Below are positions 1 through 6,351 of a stretch of 24,038 bases of DNA, in pieces. The stretch is taken from positions 1 to 24,038 of IMG/VR virus record IMGVR_UViG_3300006175_000029; one strand, 5' to 3'. Made by a program: the position numbers and the translations under genes. Each line of letters opens with the position of its first letter. Position 1 is the first letter of the stretch. The stretch comes from a virus. The notes beneath the pieces are model-generated. The model did not search any database. It was not told the origin of the DNA and was given only the letters and a program-made list of their open reading frames with translations.

Positions 1-64
1 TGCCTTGCTGATCAGCGACGATAAGGCTGCAGGCTCGGAGCCATTGGCGGGCGGTGTCGCTCAT
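1..64 (-). CDS. Baseplate hub-like protein, N-terminus only (partial)
   Basis: The reading frame starts with ATG at 64 and runs off the left edge. Only about 21 codons are visible, beginning MSDTARQWLRACSLIVAD. The RACSLIVAD stretch resembles the first beta strand of phage baseplate hub proteins (gpD-like) that often follow the plug gene. The ATG overlaps the stop codon of the upstream plug gene as ATGA, which suggests translational coupling. The order Dit-like, plug, hub fits a contractile-tail baseplate module. Too little is visible for more than a tentative family call. Confidence 0.65.
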   Translation of the reverse strand, partial: MSDTARQWLRACSLIVADQQG

Positions 65-441
65 CGCGGCGTAAAGAACATTTTGCCGGAGATGCCTAGC
101 CCCTCGAAATCTGGCACCCCGTCTGGATCACCGCTGACAGCAACAGTGAGCGACCCACCAAAGCCTAGGTACTCATACTGACCAAGCAGGTCGATACCGG
201 GGATTAATGGAATGCCGCAGGCGAGGGGATTATTGCTGGCATCCGAGATATCCAGCACCCAATTATCCAGGATGTTGGTATCGATAATCAGGCCGGGTAC
301 CTCGCGGTCAGCACCGGTTGGTGCGCCGAACACCCCTGCATTTGCTTTGCGATAGTTCAAGGCAAAGCTATACGTTACCCCCACCAAGGTGACGGTGAAC
401 GACTGCGGCGATGCGATGAGGGGGATTTCGTAGGTCGGCAT
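61..441 (-). CDS. Phage baseplate plug-family protein (DUF6983-like)
   Basis: A 126-residue protein. It opens with YEIPLIASPQSFTVTL, has a central WVLDISDASNNPLACGIPLI segment, and then IPGIDLLGQYEYLGFGG. This strand-rich layout is characteristic of the small baseplate plug family found beside hub proteins in Mu-like and other myoviruses. It is expected to be a structural baseplate component. The start ATG overlaps the stop of the Dit-like gene by one base (TGATG), and its own stop overlaps the hub start, so all three are probably co-translated. Family assignment is from remembered motif and context, not a search. Confidence 0.8.
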   Translation of the reverse strand: MPTYEIPLIASPQSFTVTLVGVTYSFALNYRKANAGVFGAPTGADREVPGLIIDTNILDNWVLDISDASNNPLACGIPLIPGIDLLGQYEYLGFGGSLTVAVSGDPDGVPDFEGLGISGKMFFTPR

Positions 442-989
442 CAGGCGTTAGGGCCTGCAAGCGCAACCTGGCCACGGCCAACGTTGGCACCGGTTGTCGC
501 GGGATTGACCATCGCCGACTGCGGTACCTGTGTGGTGGCGGTCGAGACGATGATGACCTCGCGGCACACCATGACGGCGTTGAGTGCATACTCAGAAGAG
601 GAATCGGTGACGATGCCTAGCGACTGCACCAGCATATTCTGGTAGCGGGTTTTGCCGGTGTAGATAAAGAACGGCTCCCGCGTCGCCTGCAGGGCCGCTA
701 GGATGTTGTACTGGTCCTGCATAAAGGTGTCGTAGCGACCAGTATTCGACCACGACCAACGCAGCGTCACTTCCCTTGGTTTATTAAAGGCGTGGTCGCT
801 GATCTTCGCACCTTGTTCAACCGGATGGTCGGTGATCTCCAACGTATCGCGGCTGACTTCCTCAATGATGCAATCAGGGATAATGATGCCGTGCTGGGAA
901 TTAATGTAGCGCGGCACACGGATCAGCGCCGCGACCAAGACCTCGGCGGCAGTAATTACGGCGGAGAGTGCGAGTGGGCCAGCAGCCAT
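441..989 (-). CDS. Dit-like phage tail/baseplate protein
   Basis: A 182-residue protein. Its core reads IIPDCIIEEVSRDTLEITDHPVEQGAKISDHAFNKP in short consecutive pieces. The ITDHPVE and ISDHAF elements followed by a strand are hallmarks of the Dit-like N-terminal domain of distal tail/baseplate proteins. Residues 1-30 are hydrophobic and the last 40 are low in complexity. It starts two bases after the stop of the frameshifted chaperone product. In many myoviruses the tape measure gene lies between chaperone and Dit; here nothing does. Its likely role is joining tail tube to baseplate. Confidence 0.8.
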   Translation of the reverse strand: MAAGPLALSAVITAAEVLVAALIRVPRYINSQHGIIIPDCIIEEVSRDTLEITDHPVEQGAKISDHAFNKPREVTLRWSWSNTGRYDTFMQDQYNILAALQATREPFFIYTGKTRYQNMLVQSLGIVTDSSSEYALNAVMVCREVIIVSTATTQVPQSAMVNPATTGANVGRGQVALAGPNA

Positions 990-991
990 CG

Positions 992-1611
992 TCAGCGTCC
1001 CGGCATGTTGGCTTTCTGCACCCGACGCTCGTTCTCGTCGGAGGCATCCAGCGCATCATTCATGATAGCCACATCCGCCAAATCTAACGCCCCATTCTTC
1101 AGTGACTCGTATTGACACAAGCCTCGAATGACCGGCCGCAGCAGCCAGTCCTCACCGTCAGGCAGGCTGACTAGTTCACGGGGCTGACGGAAGTCGTCTG
1201 GGTAGGTGATTGAAATAACGAGGCTGGGGCGGTCATAAAATTTGCTAGGTTCTCCTGCATCACTATAATGGCGATGCGGAGCAGCTGCATGCCGTCGAGG
1301 TCCTCGAACATCAGCCGACCAGCGGGCACGTTCCAGATCGGCGCCCAGATGCCACCGCCCTGTGCCCTTTGTACTACCGAGGCACAGTGGTTTATGATAT
1401 AATTAACATCTTCATCGGGCATCTGCGACAAGCCATCGATGATCGGCCCCATCATCGATAGGAAGGTTGGCCCGGTATCCCCTGACGATTGGGCAGACGG
1501 TACCAACCTAGTGATAAGTGGCGCTACCCTACGCGCTACGTGAAGCTGTTCAAAAGCCGACAGCTTCCTGTTCGTCCGGTACGTGGTACCGTCGATATCA
1601 AACTCACTCAT
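992..1611 (-). CDS. Tail assembly chaperone, predicted -1 frameshift fusion (206 aa)
   Basis: Seen: after the minus-strand heptamer AAATTTT (codons GCA AAT TTT), the -1 frame stays open for 81 codons and ends at TGA 994-992, two bases before the next gene. The extension reads YDRPSLVISITYPDD, then WLLRPVIRGLCQYESLKNG and ALDLADVAIMNDALDASDEN. The second half matches the small DUF6889-type phage family as I remember it. No ATG, GTG or TTG start exists in this frame upstream of the conserved part. Known: tail assembly chaperones commonly use a programmed -1 shift (the lambda G/GT paradigm). Inference: 125 residues of the zero frame are fused to 81 of the -1 frame. Confidence 0.72.
1171..1611 (-). 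CDS. Tail assembly chaperone, zero-frame product (146 aa)
   Basis: This protein lies directly downstream of the tail tube gene and has the composition and position of a tail assembly chaperone. It is helical, with a short N-terminal domain (residues 1-40) and a later segment MFEDLDGMQLLRIAIIVMQ typical of these proteins. The last 21 residues, from MTAPASLFQ to the stop, have low-complexity character. They are replaced by the DUF6889-like segment if ribosomes slip at 1237-1243. The start ATG at 1611 has only a weak GCGGGG ribosome site. Expected role: binding the tape measure protein during tail assembly. Confidence 0.75.
   Translation of the reverse strand: MSEFDIDGTTYRTNRKLSAFEQLHVARRVAPLITRLVPSAQSSGDTGPTFLSMMGPIIDGLSQMPDEDVNYIINHCASVVQRAQGGGIWAPIWNVPAGRLMFEDLDGMQLLRIAIIVMQENLANFMTAPASLFQSPTQTTSVSPVN
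1237..1243 (-). other. Slippery heptamer for -1 ribosomal frameshifting
   Basis: On the minus strand the sequence is A AAT TTT in the zero frame of the chaperone, an exact X XXY YYZ heptamer. A slip moves decoding into an open frame of 81 codons encoding a recognisable domain. A short inverted repeat, GTCAG...CTGAC, lies about 70 bases downstream; a strong adjacent pseudoknot was not identified by eye. Confidence 0.7.
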
Positions 1612-1632
1612 AATACCCCGCTTTTAGTCGAA

Positions 1633-2097
1633 CTAGACGACCGTGGTGCCCGGACCCAAGGTCTCAAACACACGGCCGGCATTGAACGCCCACTCAACGA
1701 TGTTGGCGTCTTTTGCCCAGGAGTTGGCTGGCTGACGGCGGAATGCACACTGCATCCCAGTCGTCACGTCACCACGGCTGGAGTCGGTGATAACGATGGT
1801 GTTCAGCCCCCACGTGGCGCTGGTGGCCGATTGGAAGGCGTACGCCGCTGACAGCAGGAAGTTCTGCGAACTCACCTTCAGCAGACGGATGGTGAAGTTG
1901 CCGCCTTGGCCGGCATGCAACGAGTGCATCGGCGCACCATCGGCACCAATCACCAAGGTATCTTTGTCCTCGATCAATTCGACCGAGATACCCGCTTCAC
2001 CCACACCAGCATCCTGCCCTAGGATGATCGCGAGGCCAGGTCCCACAATGGAGCAATTAACGTCGCGGAACGAATATGCAGTAAAGGCCTGTGCCAC
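1633..2097 (-). CDS. Tail tube protein (DUF3277-like structural protein)
   Basis: A 154-residue protein. It begins with YSFRDVNCSIVGPG, has a central TLVIGADGAPMHSLHAGQGG and then FTIRLLKVS, and ends with a GDVTTGMQCAFRR motif and a hydrophobic strand. These are conserved points of the DUF3277/KPP10 ORF10-type structural family, regarded as the tail tube partner of DUF3383 sheaths. The start is GTG at 2097, supported by AGAGGAG about eight bases upstream. It follows the sheath gene, as expected, but is separated from it by 182 bases containing two hairpins. It should polymerise into the inner tail tube. Confidence 0.85.
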   Translation of the reverse strand: MAQAFTAYSFRDVNCSIVGPGLAIILGQDAGVGEAGISVELIEDKDTLVIGADGAPMHSLHAGQGGNFTIRLLKVSSQNFLLSAAYAFQSATSATWGLNTIVITDSSRGDVTTGMQCAFRRQPANSWAKDANIVEWAFNAGRVFETLGPGTTVV

Positions 2098-2153
2098 TGA
2101 GACACTCCTCTGGTTGACCTGATGGTGGGGTTTTGGCAGCAGCGCACTTGACA

Positions 2154-2178
2154 GGGACCGATCGACTGATTAGGTCCC
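2154..2178. repeat. Inverted repeat in the sheath-tube intergenic region
   Basis: GGGACC at 2154-2159 is complementary to GGTCCC at 2173-2178, with a 13-base loop. It lies about 55 bases upstream of the tube start. No T-tract follows on either strand, so it is not an intrinsic terminator. A 5' leader structure for the tube message is possible. Apart from this, the 2243-2281 hairpin and the tube ribosome site, I see nothing convincing in 2098-2279. Confidence 0.4.
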
Positions 2179-2242
2179 GGCGCCGCATGAGACAGACACT
2201 TGCTGAGTGTTCTGGCCCATTTCGTCGTCAACGAAAGCGGTG

Positions 2243-2281
2243 GCAGGCGCTGGCACTCAGGGAGTGGGCGCCTGCTTTTTT
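2243..2281 (+). terminator. Strong intrinsic terminator, plus-strand orientation
   Basis: GCAGGCGC (2243-2250) pairs with GCGCCTGC (2268-2275). An inner CACTC/GAGTG stem closes a three-base loop, and six T residues follow on the plus strand. It abuts the stop codon of the sheath gene, which is read on the other strand. On the minus strand it is an A-run followed by a hairpin without a U-tract, so sheath-to-tube transcription should pass. It probably stops antisense transcription, or acts as an RNA-stabilising hairpin between two highly expressed genes. Confidence 0.65.
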
Positions 2282-3794
2282 ATCTGTTCACATTGACTAT
2301 GCAGTTGGCGAAGTGCACTGCGCCGGCCAACTTGACCGCGGCCTGAATGGTCGGGGCGATACGTGCTGCGCGTTGACTCTCAGAGATAGAAGATACCTGC
2401 GGGCAGAACACATAATAACCGCGATCGAGGAACTGGTTAGGCACTAGCGTGCCAAACACGCTGTTGGTCGCCCAAGTACCCGGTGCGATCAGCCCGTTAT
2501 TAATCCCATCGATCATCGCTGCTTCAACGCCAGTGACCAGCACATGCATGCCTGGATCGGTCATCGGGATCTTGGTGGTGCTGGTGTAGAGAATGTTGTA
2601 CAGCGTGGTCTGCACGTTGTTCTGCAACCAATCCAGCCCTTGGCGCTCGTCGAAGAAGAAGCCGCCACACATGACGCCTTCCTGGATAATCGCCGTGTTG
2701 TTGTTATAATTGACGAAGACGTTGCAGTTCTTCGCCTTCAATGCTGCAGCTTGGCTGGCACTGAGGAATTCCGCCACGACGCCTGGCTCTTGCTTGAACT
2801 TCAGCGTGATCATCGAGTTGTTGGCGGTGAAGTCGACGGTGAACGCTCGGCCAAGCATCGCAGCAACCGCATAGGCGGAAGAGCTGGAATACTGGATAGT
2901 GGTGTGCTGATAGCTCAGTGCCTCGAGCGAACTGGCCAGATCGCTGGAGTTGGTGATATCCGGCACGGTGGCCGACATCGTGGTGATGCCGAACAGCCGC
3001 GACGGGTTGAGGCCTTCGATCAAGGCAGCACTGTCGATGTACTGCTGGTCGGTGATGTCGGTGGACAGCGTCGGCGCGAACATGGCGCCATACCAGTCGT
3101 TGGAGGCCAGTGAGAGGGCTGTGAGGCAGGCCACGGGTGTCTCCGCGGCGATCCCTGCGACCGGTGTGGAGGCTCCTGCGGCCAACGACAGGCCGGTCCT
3201 GGGCGTGAGGGCGGTGCCGGAGATGTCGGTGCCTCCCCCCGTCGCCGTGGCATAGCTCACCGCGCCGTTGATGCCGGTGACGATGCCCCGCACTTTGAAG
3301 CGATGGTTGCTGGCATCCCAGATCACCTGCGTGCCACCAGGCAGCGCTGCCTGGATGATGCTGGCAATGCCGTTCATGTTGGTGGCAGAGGCGAAGTTGA
3401 GGTTCGACAGCGTGTGCGGCGTACCATCGATGCTGATCGTCATAGAGCCAGCAGTGATGGCGTTCCATAGCGTCATCGACTGTTGGGCGGTCGACAGCGT
3501 CGCCCCACGCAGCCAGCCATGCGTCGCAGTTTGTGCCCACCGACCGATATACACGAACCCGGGCTGCGGTGCCTGGGAGAAGAACAAGTTCGCCGCTAAG
3601 TACTCCGGCACTGTGGTACCAAAGTCCGCTGCGATCGAATCCAGTGTGGTGTACGGCCGCAACCGCTCACCGACATCGATTATACCCTCAGTCGGGCCGA
3701 TAATAACCAAGGCGCCGAAGTTCCGCAGCGGAACCGGCAAAGGAGTCATATTGACCGTGACATTGACAATTTGACTGACGCTCAGGCCGGGCAT
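2280..3794 (-). CDS. Contractile tail sheath protein (DUF3383 family)
   Basis: A 504-residue protein starting MPGLSVSQIVNVTVN. The N-terminal segment PLRNFGALVIIGPTEGII, the TVPEYLAANLFFSQAPQPG stretch with FVYIGRW, and the C-terminal DRGYYVFCPQ with SQRAARIAP are typical of DUF3383 sheath proteins. The length is right for the family. The sheath surrounds the tube and contracts at infection, so this gene is the main evidence for a myovirus. The ribosome site AGGAGTAC (3802-3809) is the same octamer used by the capsid and cement genes. The middle (residues about 105-215) is rich in Ala, Gly, Ser and Thr, probably a surface domain. Confidence 0.93.
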   Translation of the reverse strand: MPGLSVSQIVNVTVNMTPLPVPLRNFGALVIIGPTEGIIDVGERLRPYTTLDSIAADFGTTVPEYLAANLFFSQAPQPGFVYIGRWAQTATHGWLRGATLSTAQQSMTLWNAITAGSMTISIDGTPHTLSNLNFASATNMNGIASIIQAALPGGTQVIWDASNHRFKVRGIVTGINGAVSYATATGGGTDISGTALTPRTGLSLAAGASTPVAGIAAETPVACLTALSLASNDWYGAMFAPTLSTDITDQQYIDSAALIEGLNPSRLFGITTMSATVPDITNSSDLASSLEALSYQHTTIQYSSSSAYAVAAMLGRAFTVDFTANNSMITLKFKQEPGVVAEFLSASQAAALKAKNCNVFVNYNNNTAIIQEGVMCGGFFFDERQGLDWLQNNVQTTLYNILYTSTTKIPMTDPGMHVLVTGVEAAMIDGINNGLIAPGTWATNSVFGTLVPNQFLDRGYYVFCPQVSSISESQRAARIAPTIQAAVKLAGAVHFANCIVNVNR

Positions 3795-3817
3795 CGTTCA
3801 GGTACTCCTAGGCCGGG

Positions 3818-4372
3818 TTATTGTGAGATCGTGGTGGTGCAACCAAGGCCGTCATCAGTGATGAAACTGACACTGGCCTGGCCGATTGTGGGAACGTCGT
3901 AGATACGGTTGATCATCCGCATGAAGGAGCACGGCACGTCGCTGCGTCCGATGTACTGTGCGTTCATTAACTCTGGGACGTGGGTGATATCATCAGCGCT
4001 GCGTAGCTTGATGCCCTGCAACGCCAACACGGTATAATTATCCCAAATATACAGACCGTCACGGAAGCGGGCCGCGTAGCGCGTGCTGTTCGGACCGTAG
4101 AACATCGCCCTCACATCGATGCGCTCATAGCGTGACTGCATGCCAGTCGTTTCATCGATCTGGTGGTACTCGGGATAATCAACGGCAGAGAGGACCGTGA
4201 CGCCAATGCCACACCAATCAATCTCAGCTTCTGGTTGGGTTGGTGGTTGTGGCTGCCAGAGCGGGCGAACGAGGTCAGGATGCAGGCCTGTTATGCCGAC
4301 GATGGCCGCTTGGAAGATCGCGCTTAGGTCGTCGTCCTCCGCGACGTCGGTGATTGGTTGGATGTAATCCAT
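3818..4372 (-). CDS. Phage neck terminator protein
   Basis: A 184-residue protein. DDDLSAIFQAAIVGITGLHP followed by LVRPLWQPQPPTQP and DWCGIGV are strongly characteristic of the neck terminator family that lies beside DUF3383 sheath genes. These proteins cap the tail tube at the neck and help join it to the head. The C-terminal half, with YGPNSTRYAARFRDGLYI and a VPCSFMRMINRIYDVP strand, also fits. The gene lies 23 bases upstream of the sheath start in the same direction. Its start region overlaps the end of a predicted small membrane protein in another frame. Confidence 0.85.
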   Translation of the reverse strand: MDYIQPITDVAEDDDLSAIFQAAIVGITGLHPDLVRPLWQPQPPTQPEAEIDWCGIGVTVLSAVDYPEYHQIDETTGMQSRYERIDVRAMFYGPNSTRYAARFRDGLYIWDNYTVLALQGIKLRSADDITHVPELMNAQYIGRSDVPCSFMRMINRIYDVPTIGQASVSFITDDGLGCTTTISQ

Positions 4373-4479
4373 TGATGCCGCTTTCGCTTATTAAGCAGGC
4401 CAAGTACGCAGCCGATCACCAGCATCAGGCCGATGCTGAACAGCACCTCGGACCAGCGCTCAGCAATGTCTTGCAGCAC
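4324..4479 (-). CDS. Small predicted membrane protein (51 aa, GTG start)
   Basis: The frame begins with GTG immediately after the TAG of the preceding 26-residue ORF and overlaps the first 49 bases of the neck gene. It contains one hydrophobic helix (VLFSIGLMLVIGCVLGLL) followed by a basic NKRKRH cluster, which suggests the C-terminus faces the cytoplasm. No clear Shine-Dalgarno precedes the GTG, so it would depend on reinitiation after the upstream stop. It could be a fortuitous frame, but the hydrophobic-then-basic pattern and lack of any other gene here make it plausible. Function unknown. Confidence 0.4.
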   Translation of the reverse strand: MLQDIAERWSEVLFSIGLMLVIGCVLGLLNKRKRHQWITSNQSPTSRRTTT

Positions 4480-4560
4480 CTAGGAGATGAGCACAGCAAT
4501 CATGGTAAGAACCGACAGCATGCAGAAGGCCGCGATTATTAGGCGGTAGACCTCACTCAT
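4480..4560 (-). CDS. 26-residue single-helix membrane miniprotein
   Basis: The frame starts MSEVYRLIIAAFCML and ends VLIS. Nearly the whole peptide is one hydrophobic helix. Its ATG overlaps the stop of the head-closure gene as ATGA, the same coupling used by real neighbours in this operon. Minus-strand peptides of similar size and composition recur at 7541-7618, and on the plus strand at 11674-11751. Function unknown; membrane-active roles are conceivable, but nothing specific supports one. Confidence 0.5.
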   Translation of the reverse strand: MSEVYRLIIAAFCMLSVLTMIAVLIS

Positions 4561-4952
4561 CGACCGATCGATGCGGGCCCAAGATCCGGCGTCATGTTGA
4601 TTAACTCACAGACCGCCGATACGAAGCCCTGGCCATACTCGGTCCAGTCGTTCAGCAACTTCACCTGGTACGTCTTGTTGTGCCAGATAATGCGGTCGGG
4701 TGCGGTGATATCGCTCAAGGCAATGAGCGGGAACATGGTCACCACAGTTATAAACGAACTGACCCGCTCAGCCTCTGGCAGGATCATTAATGTGTGGCCG
4801 CTGGTTGGCTGGATGCTGCCGAACGTGTAGAACTGCCCCGCCACGTCCACCGTACGGCCGTGCTGATCCACCGTGCGGGTGGAGCGGATAACGGTGAAAT
4901 CCTCGGCAAAGTCAGGATCGCTGAGGACCTCGGTGACATCTACAAGAGGCAT
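4557..4952 (-). CDS. Head-closure / head-tail connector-like protein
   Basis: A 131-residue protein opening MPLVDVTEVLSDPDFAEDFTVIR. The LSDPDFAEDFTV start, then a strand with an RTVDQHGR loop, and a later DRIIWHNKTYQVKLLNDWTEYGQGF segment resemble small head-tail joining proteins encoded between gp10-like and neck terminator genes. Role by position: head closure or stopper at the portal-neck interface. It is divergently oriented from the cupin gene at 5016. Its ribosome site (AAGGTG) lies within an inverted repeat that also forms the spacer of the opposing promoter candidate. Confidence in the exact role is moderate. Confidence 0.65.
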   Translation of the reverse strand: MPLVDVTEVLSDPDFAEDFTVIRSTRTVDQHGRTVDVAGQFYTFGSIQPTSGHTLMILPEAERVSSFITVVTMFPLIALSDITAPDRIIWHNKTYQVKLLNDWTEYGQGFVSAVCELINMTPDLGPASIGR

Positions 4953-4983
4953 TTGACACCTTCAGCGGTGTGTGCTTGCTAAT
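4953..4983 (+). promoter_or_regulatory. Candidate promoter with inverted repeat in the spacer (plus island 1)
   Basis: A perfect TTGACA (4953-4958) is followed after 19 bases by GCTAAT (4978-4983), a weak -10 match. ACACC (4956-4960) and GGTGT (4967-4971) form an inverted repeat overlapping the -35 and spacer, and also the ribosome site of the divergent minus-strand gene. Location is right for driving the 5016-5901 genes. The poor -10 lowers confidence. Confidence 0.4.
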
Positions 4984-4985
4984 AA

Positions 4986-5008
4986 CCTAGGGGCCTTGAC
5001 CCTAGGAG
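4986..5008 (+). promoter_or_regulatory. Leader hairpin overlapping the cupin gene ribosome binding site
   Basis: CCTAGGG (4986-4992) is complementary to CCCTAGG (5000-5006), a 7-base-pair stem with a 7-base loop. The Shine-Dalgarno AGGAG at 5004-5008 begins inside the 3' arm. The fold would hide part of the ribosome site, so translation of the first plus-island gene could be structure-controlled. No T-tract follows, so it is not a terminator. Confidence 0.45.
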
Positions 5009-5015
5009 AAAGCTG

Positions 5016-5282
5016 ATGAGCGACCAGAGCGTAGAATTTGAGAACGAGCGGGTCCGGGTTTTGCGTGTTCGCGTCGACGCCGGTGATTCACATCGCCCGC
5101 CTTCCCGCAATGACCGTGTACTGGTTTGGCTGACCGGGGCGGAGCATGTACGCAGGGAGCCGAACAGCAAATCCGAGAGCCTGCAGCGTCGGCCGGGAGA
5201 GGTGGTCTGGCGCAGCGCGTCCGAGCACCAGATCGACAATCACGGCGATGCGCATGAAGTGCTCATTATCGAACTGAAGTGA
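5016..5282 (+). CDS. Small cupin-like protein
   Basis: An 88-residue protein with cupin-like order. VEFENERVRVLRVRVDAGD is followed by a segment containing HRPP and DRVLVWLTGAEHVRR, then PGEVVWRSASEHQIDN and a final VLIIELK strand. The E-N-(x)-RVRVLRV start and the W-x-x-x-x-E-H motif resemble small single-domain cupins, which often bind a metal or a sugar-like ligand. Metal ligands are incomplete by eye, so function is uncertain. AGGAG lies about eight bases before the ATG. It leads the first plus-strand island, pointing away from the virion operon. Confidence 0.7.
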   Translation: MSDQSVEFENERVRVLRVRVDAGDSHRPPSRNDRVLVWLTGAEHVRREPNSKSESLQRRPGEVVWRSASEHQIDNHGDAHEVLIIELK

Positions 5283-5293
5283 GGAGGGGGCCG

Positions 5294-5518
5294 ATGTTTG
5301 TAGTTATGGGCACTAGTCGTGGTGACGATCTGTTCAGCCCTACCAGCACGCCGTTATTCGCTTCGACTTCTCGCGAAGCATGTGAGGCGAAGATGGCGCA
5401 GATAACCAAGAAACGCGATGATTGGCTAGCGACCAACCCGGTCGCTCCATGGGAGGAATGCGTGATTAATGTTAGGCTCAAGATCGTCGAAACAGTATTC
5501 AGCGGAGAGGAAACATGA
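5294..5518 (+). CDS. Hypothetical protein (74 aa)
   Basis: The chosen start is ATG at 5294, because GAGGAGGGGG ends four bases before it; an upstream in-frame GTG lies inside this ribosome site. The product begins MFVVMGTSRGDDLF and has a mixed strand-helix character, with a central AKMAQITKKRDDWL helix. I recognise no domain. It lies twelve bases after the cupin gene, and its stop overlaps the next start as ATGA, so the three genes form one translational unit. Confidence 0.65.
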   Translation: MFVVMGTSRGDDLFSPTSTPLFASTSREACEAKMAQITKKRDDWLATNPVAPWEECVINVRLKIVETVFSGEET

Positions 5519-5901
5519 ACACCATATGCCCGAAGTGTGGCTCACAAGCGCCATGGGGCGCGGCGTGTCTCTCTTGTGGATATAGTACAGCGCACCTGTA
5601 CCGGCTTGCGTGTCAGATGCCCACCGAAACATATCGCACTGTAGACAAGGAGGCAGAGAAGGCGTACGAGATTCTAAAGACAACAGTGGCGATCCATCGC
5701 GATACGTCTTATCTCTGGCGCCAGAGAGCGGAGCTGGCCGAAGCCAAGGTCAAGGTGCTGGAAGCAGAGAATGTACAGCTTCGCGAACGCTGGGCAGCCA
5801 AGGCGCACGAGCTTCACACCCTCAAGCAGGAAATAGCGGGGCAGGAGCCTGAACCACGCCGTGTGGCGGATGTAGCAATAGGTCGTATTATTCAGCGCTG
5901 A
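5515..5901 (+). CDS. Zinc-ribbon protein with C-terminal coiled coil
   Basis: A 128-residue protein. Cys5-Pro-Lys-Cys8 and Cys18-Leu-Ser-Cys21 form a CxxC...CxxC zinc ribbon near the N-terminus. Residues about 65-110 are a charged heptad-like helix (LAEAKVKVLEAENVQLRERW), likely a coiled coil that oligomerises the protein. A nucleic-acid or protein adaptor role is common for such architectures, but nothing here defines it. It ends 14 bases inside the 3' end of a convergent minus-strand gene, so the two messages are antisense over that short stretch. Confidence 0.7.
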   Translation: MNTICPKCGSQAPWGAACLSCGYSTAHLYRLACQMPTETYRTVDKEAEKAYEILKTTVAIHRDTSYLWRQRAELAEAKVKVLEAENVQLRERWAAKAHELHTLKQEIAGQEPEPRRVADVAIGRIIQR

Positions 5902-6103
5902 TGGGCTCGAACAGCTTGCCGTCTCGCCCACACACCATCACGTCACCACGGGCGTTCTGGCACTTCCAGCTCAGCTGCTCGCCAGTGACTATGTCAAACA
6001 CCGCATCGCATACGTAGTCACTGGCCATCACCTTGGAGGCTGCTGGGCTAGCAGTCAGATGGGCGTGCTTACAGTTAATACAAAATGGCGGTGCTTTGGC
6101 CAT
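5888..6103 (-). CDS. Small cysteine-rich phage protein (71 aa)
   Basis: The minus-strand protein has Cys8-Ile-Asn-Cys11 near the N-terminus, then Cys32, Cys48 and Cys58, and ends VCGRDGKLFEP. The arrangement CxxC ... C ... VTGE ... C-x-x-AR ... CGRDGKLFEP is one I recognise from small uncharacterised phage and bacterial proteins with a probable zinc site. It sits alone on the minus strand within the first plus island, with convergent and divergent neighbours. AGGTG six bases before the ATG is an acceptable ribosome site. Function unknown. Confidence 0.65.
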   Translation of the reverse strand: MAKAPPFCINCKHAHLTASPAASKVMASDYVCDAVFDIVTGEQLSWKCQNARGDVMVCGRDGKLFEPISAE

Positions 6104-6126
6104 TCAACACCTAGAGGAGAAAGATA

Positions 6127-6348
6127 ATGGAAGGTCCCGGCGGCGGCATCCCTTGGGCCCACCAGGACATCGAACTGGCACGGGCCATGATGCGGGCCAT
6201 GGCGAGAGCAGCAGTCGCAGAGGACAAGGTCGTCAAGCTGACCGAGATGGTGAAGATCTGTATCGAGCATCTTCGCGCATATGGTTGCTACACGGTACCA
6301 CTTCAGGCCGAAAACCTATTGGCCGAGCTCCAAGCATCCGAGGAATAG
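6127..6348 (+). CDS. Hypothetical helical protein (73 aa)
   Basis: A strong GAGGAGA ribosome site lies seven to eight bases before the ATG. The product starts MEGPGGGIPWAHQDIELARAM and is largely helical, with an Ala/Met-rich region followed by EDKVVKLTEMVKICIEHLRAYG. No known family recognised. Only 23 bases separate it from the divergent Cys-rich gene, so its promoter, if separate, must lie inside that gene. Convergent with the next minus gene, three bases apart; a short palindrome GCTCTTC/GAAGAGC (6357-6371) marks the junction. Confidence 0.65.
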   Translation: MEGPGGGIPWAHQDIELARAMMRAMARAAVAEDKVVKLTEMVKICIEHLRAYGCYTVPLQAENLLAELQASEE

Positions 6349-6351
6349 CCC

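Noticed and set aside
2243-2281. Terminator for the sheath gene itself
   Set aside because: On the minus strand the hairpin is not followed by a T-tract, so it should not stop sheath transcription. The intrinsic terminator signal is in the plus direction.
2704-3540. A 278-codon minus-strand frame inside the sheath gene
   Set aside because: It is a shadow in another frame of the sheath, rich in His, Arg and Trp with no coherent fold. The sheath frame has strong family features.
4354-4542. A 62-codon plus frame opposite the small membrane ORFs
   Set aside because: The composition is rich in His and Gln without a domain, and no promoter is near. The minus frames have hydrophobic helices and a coupled start.
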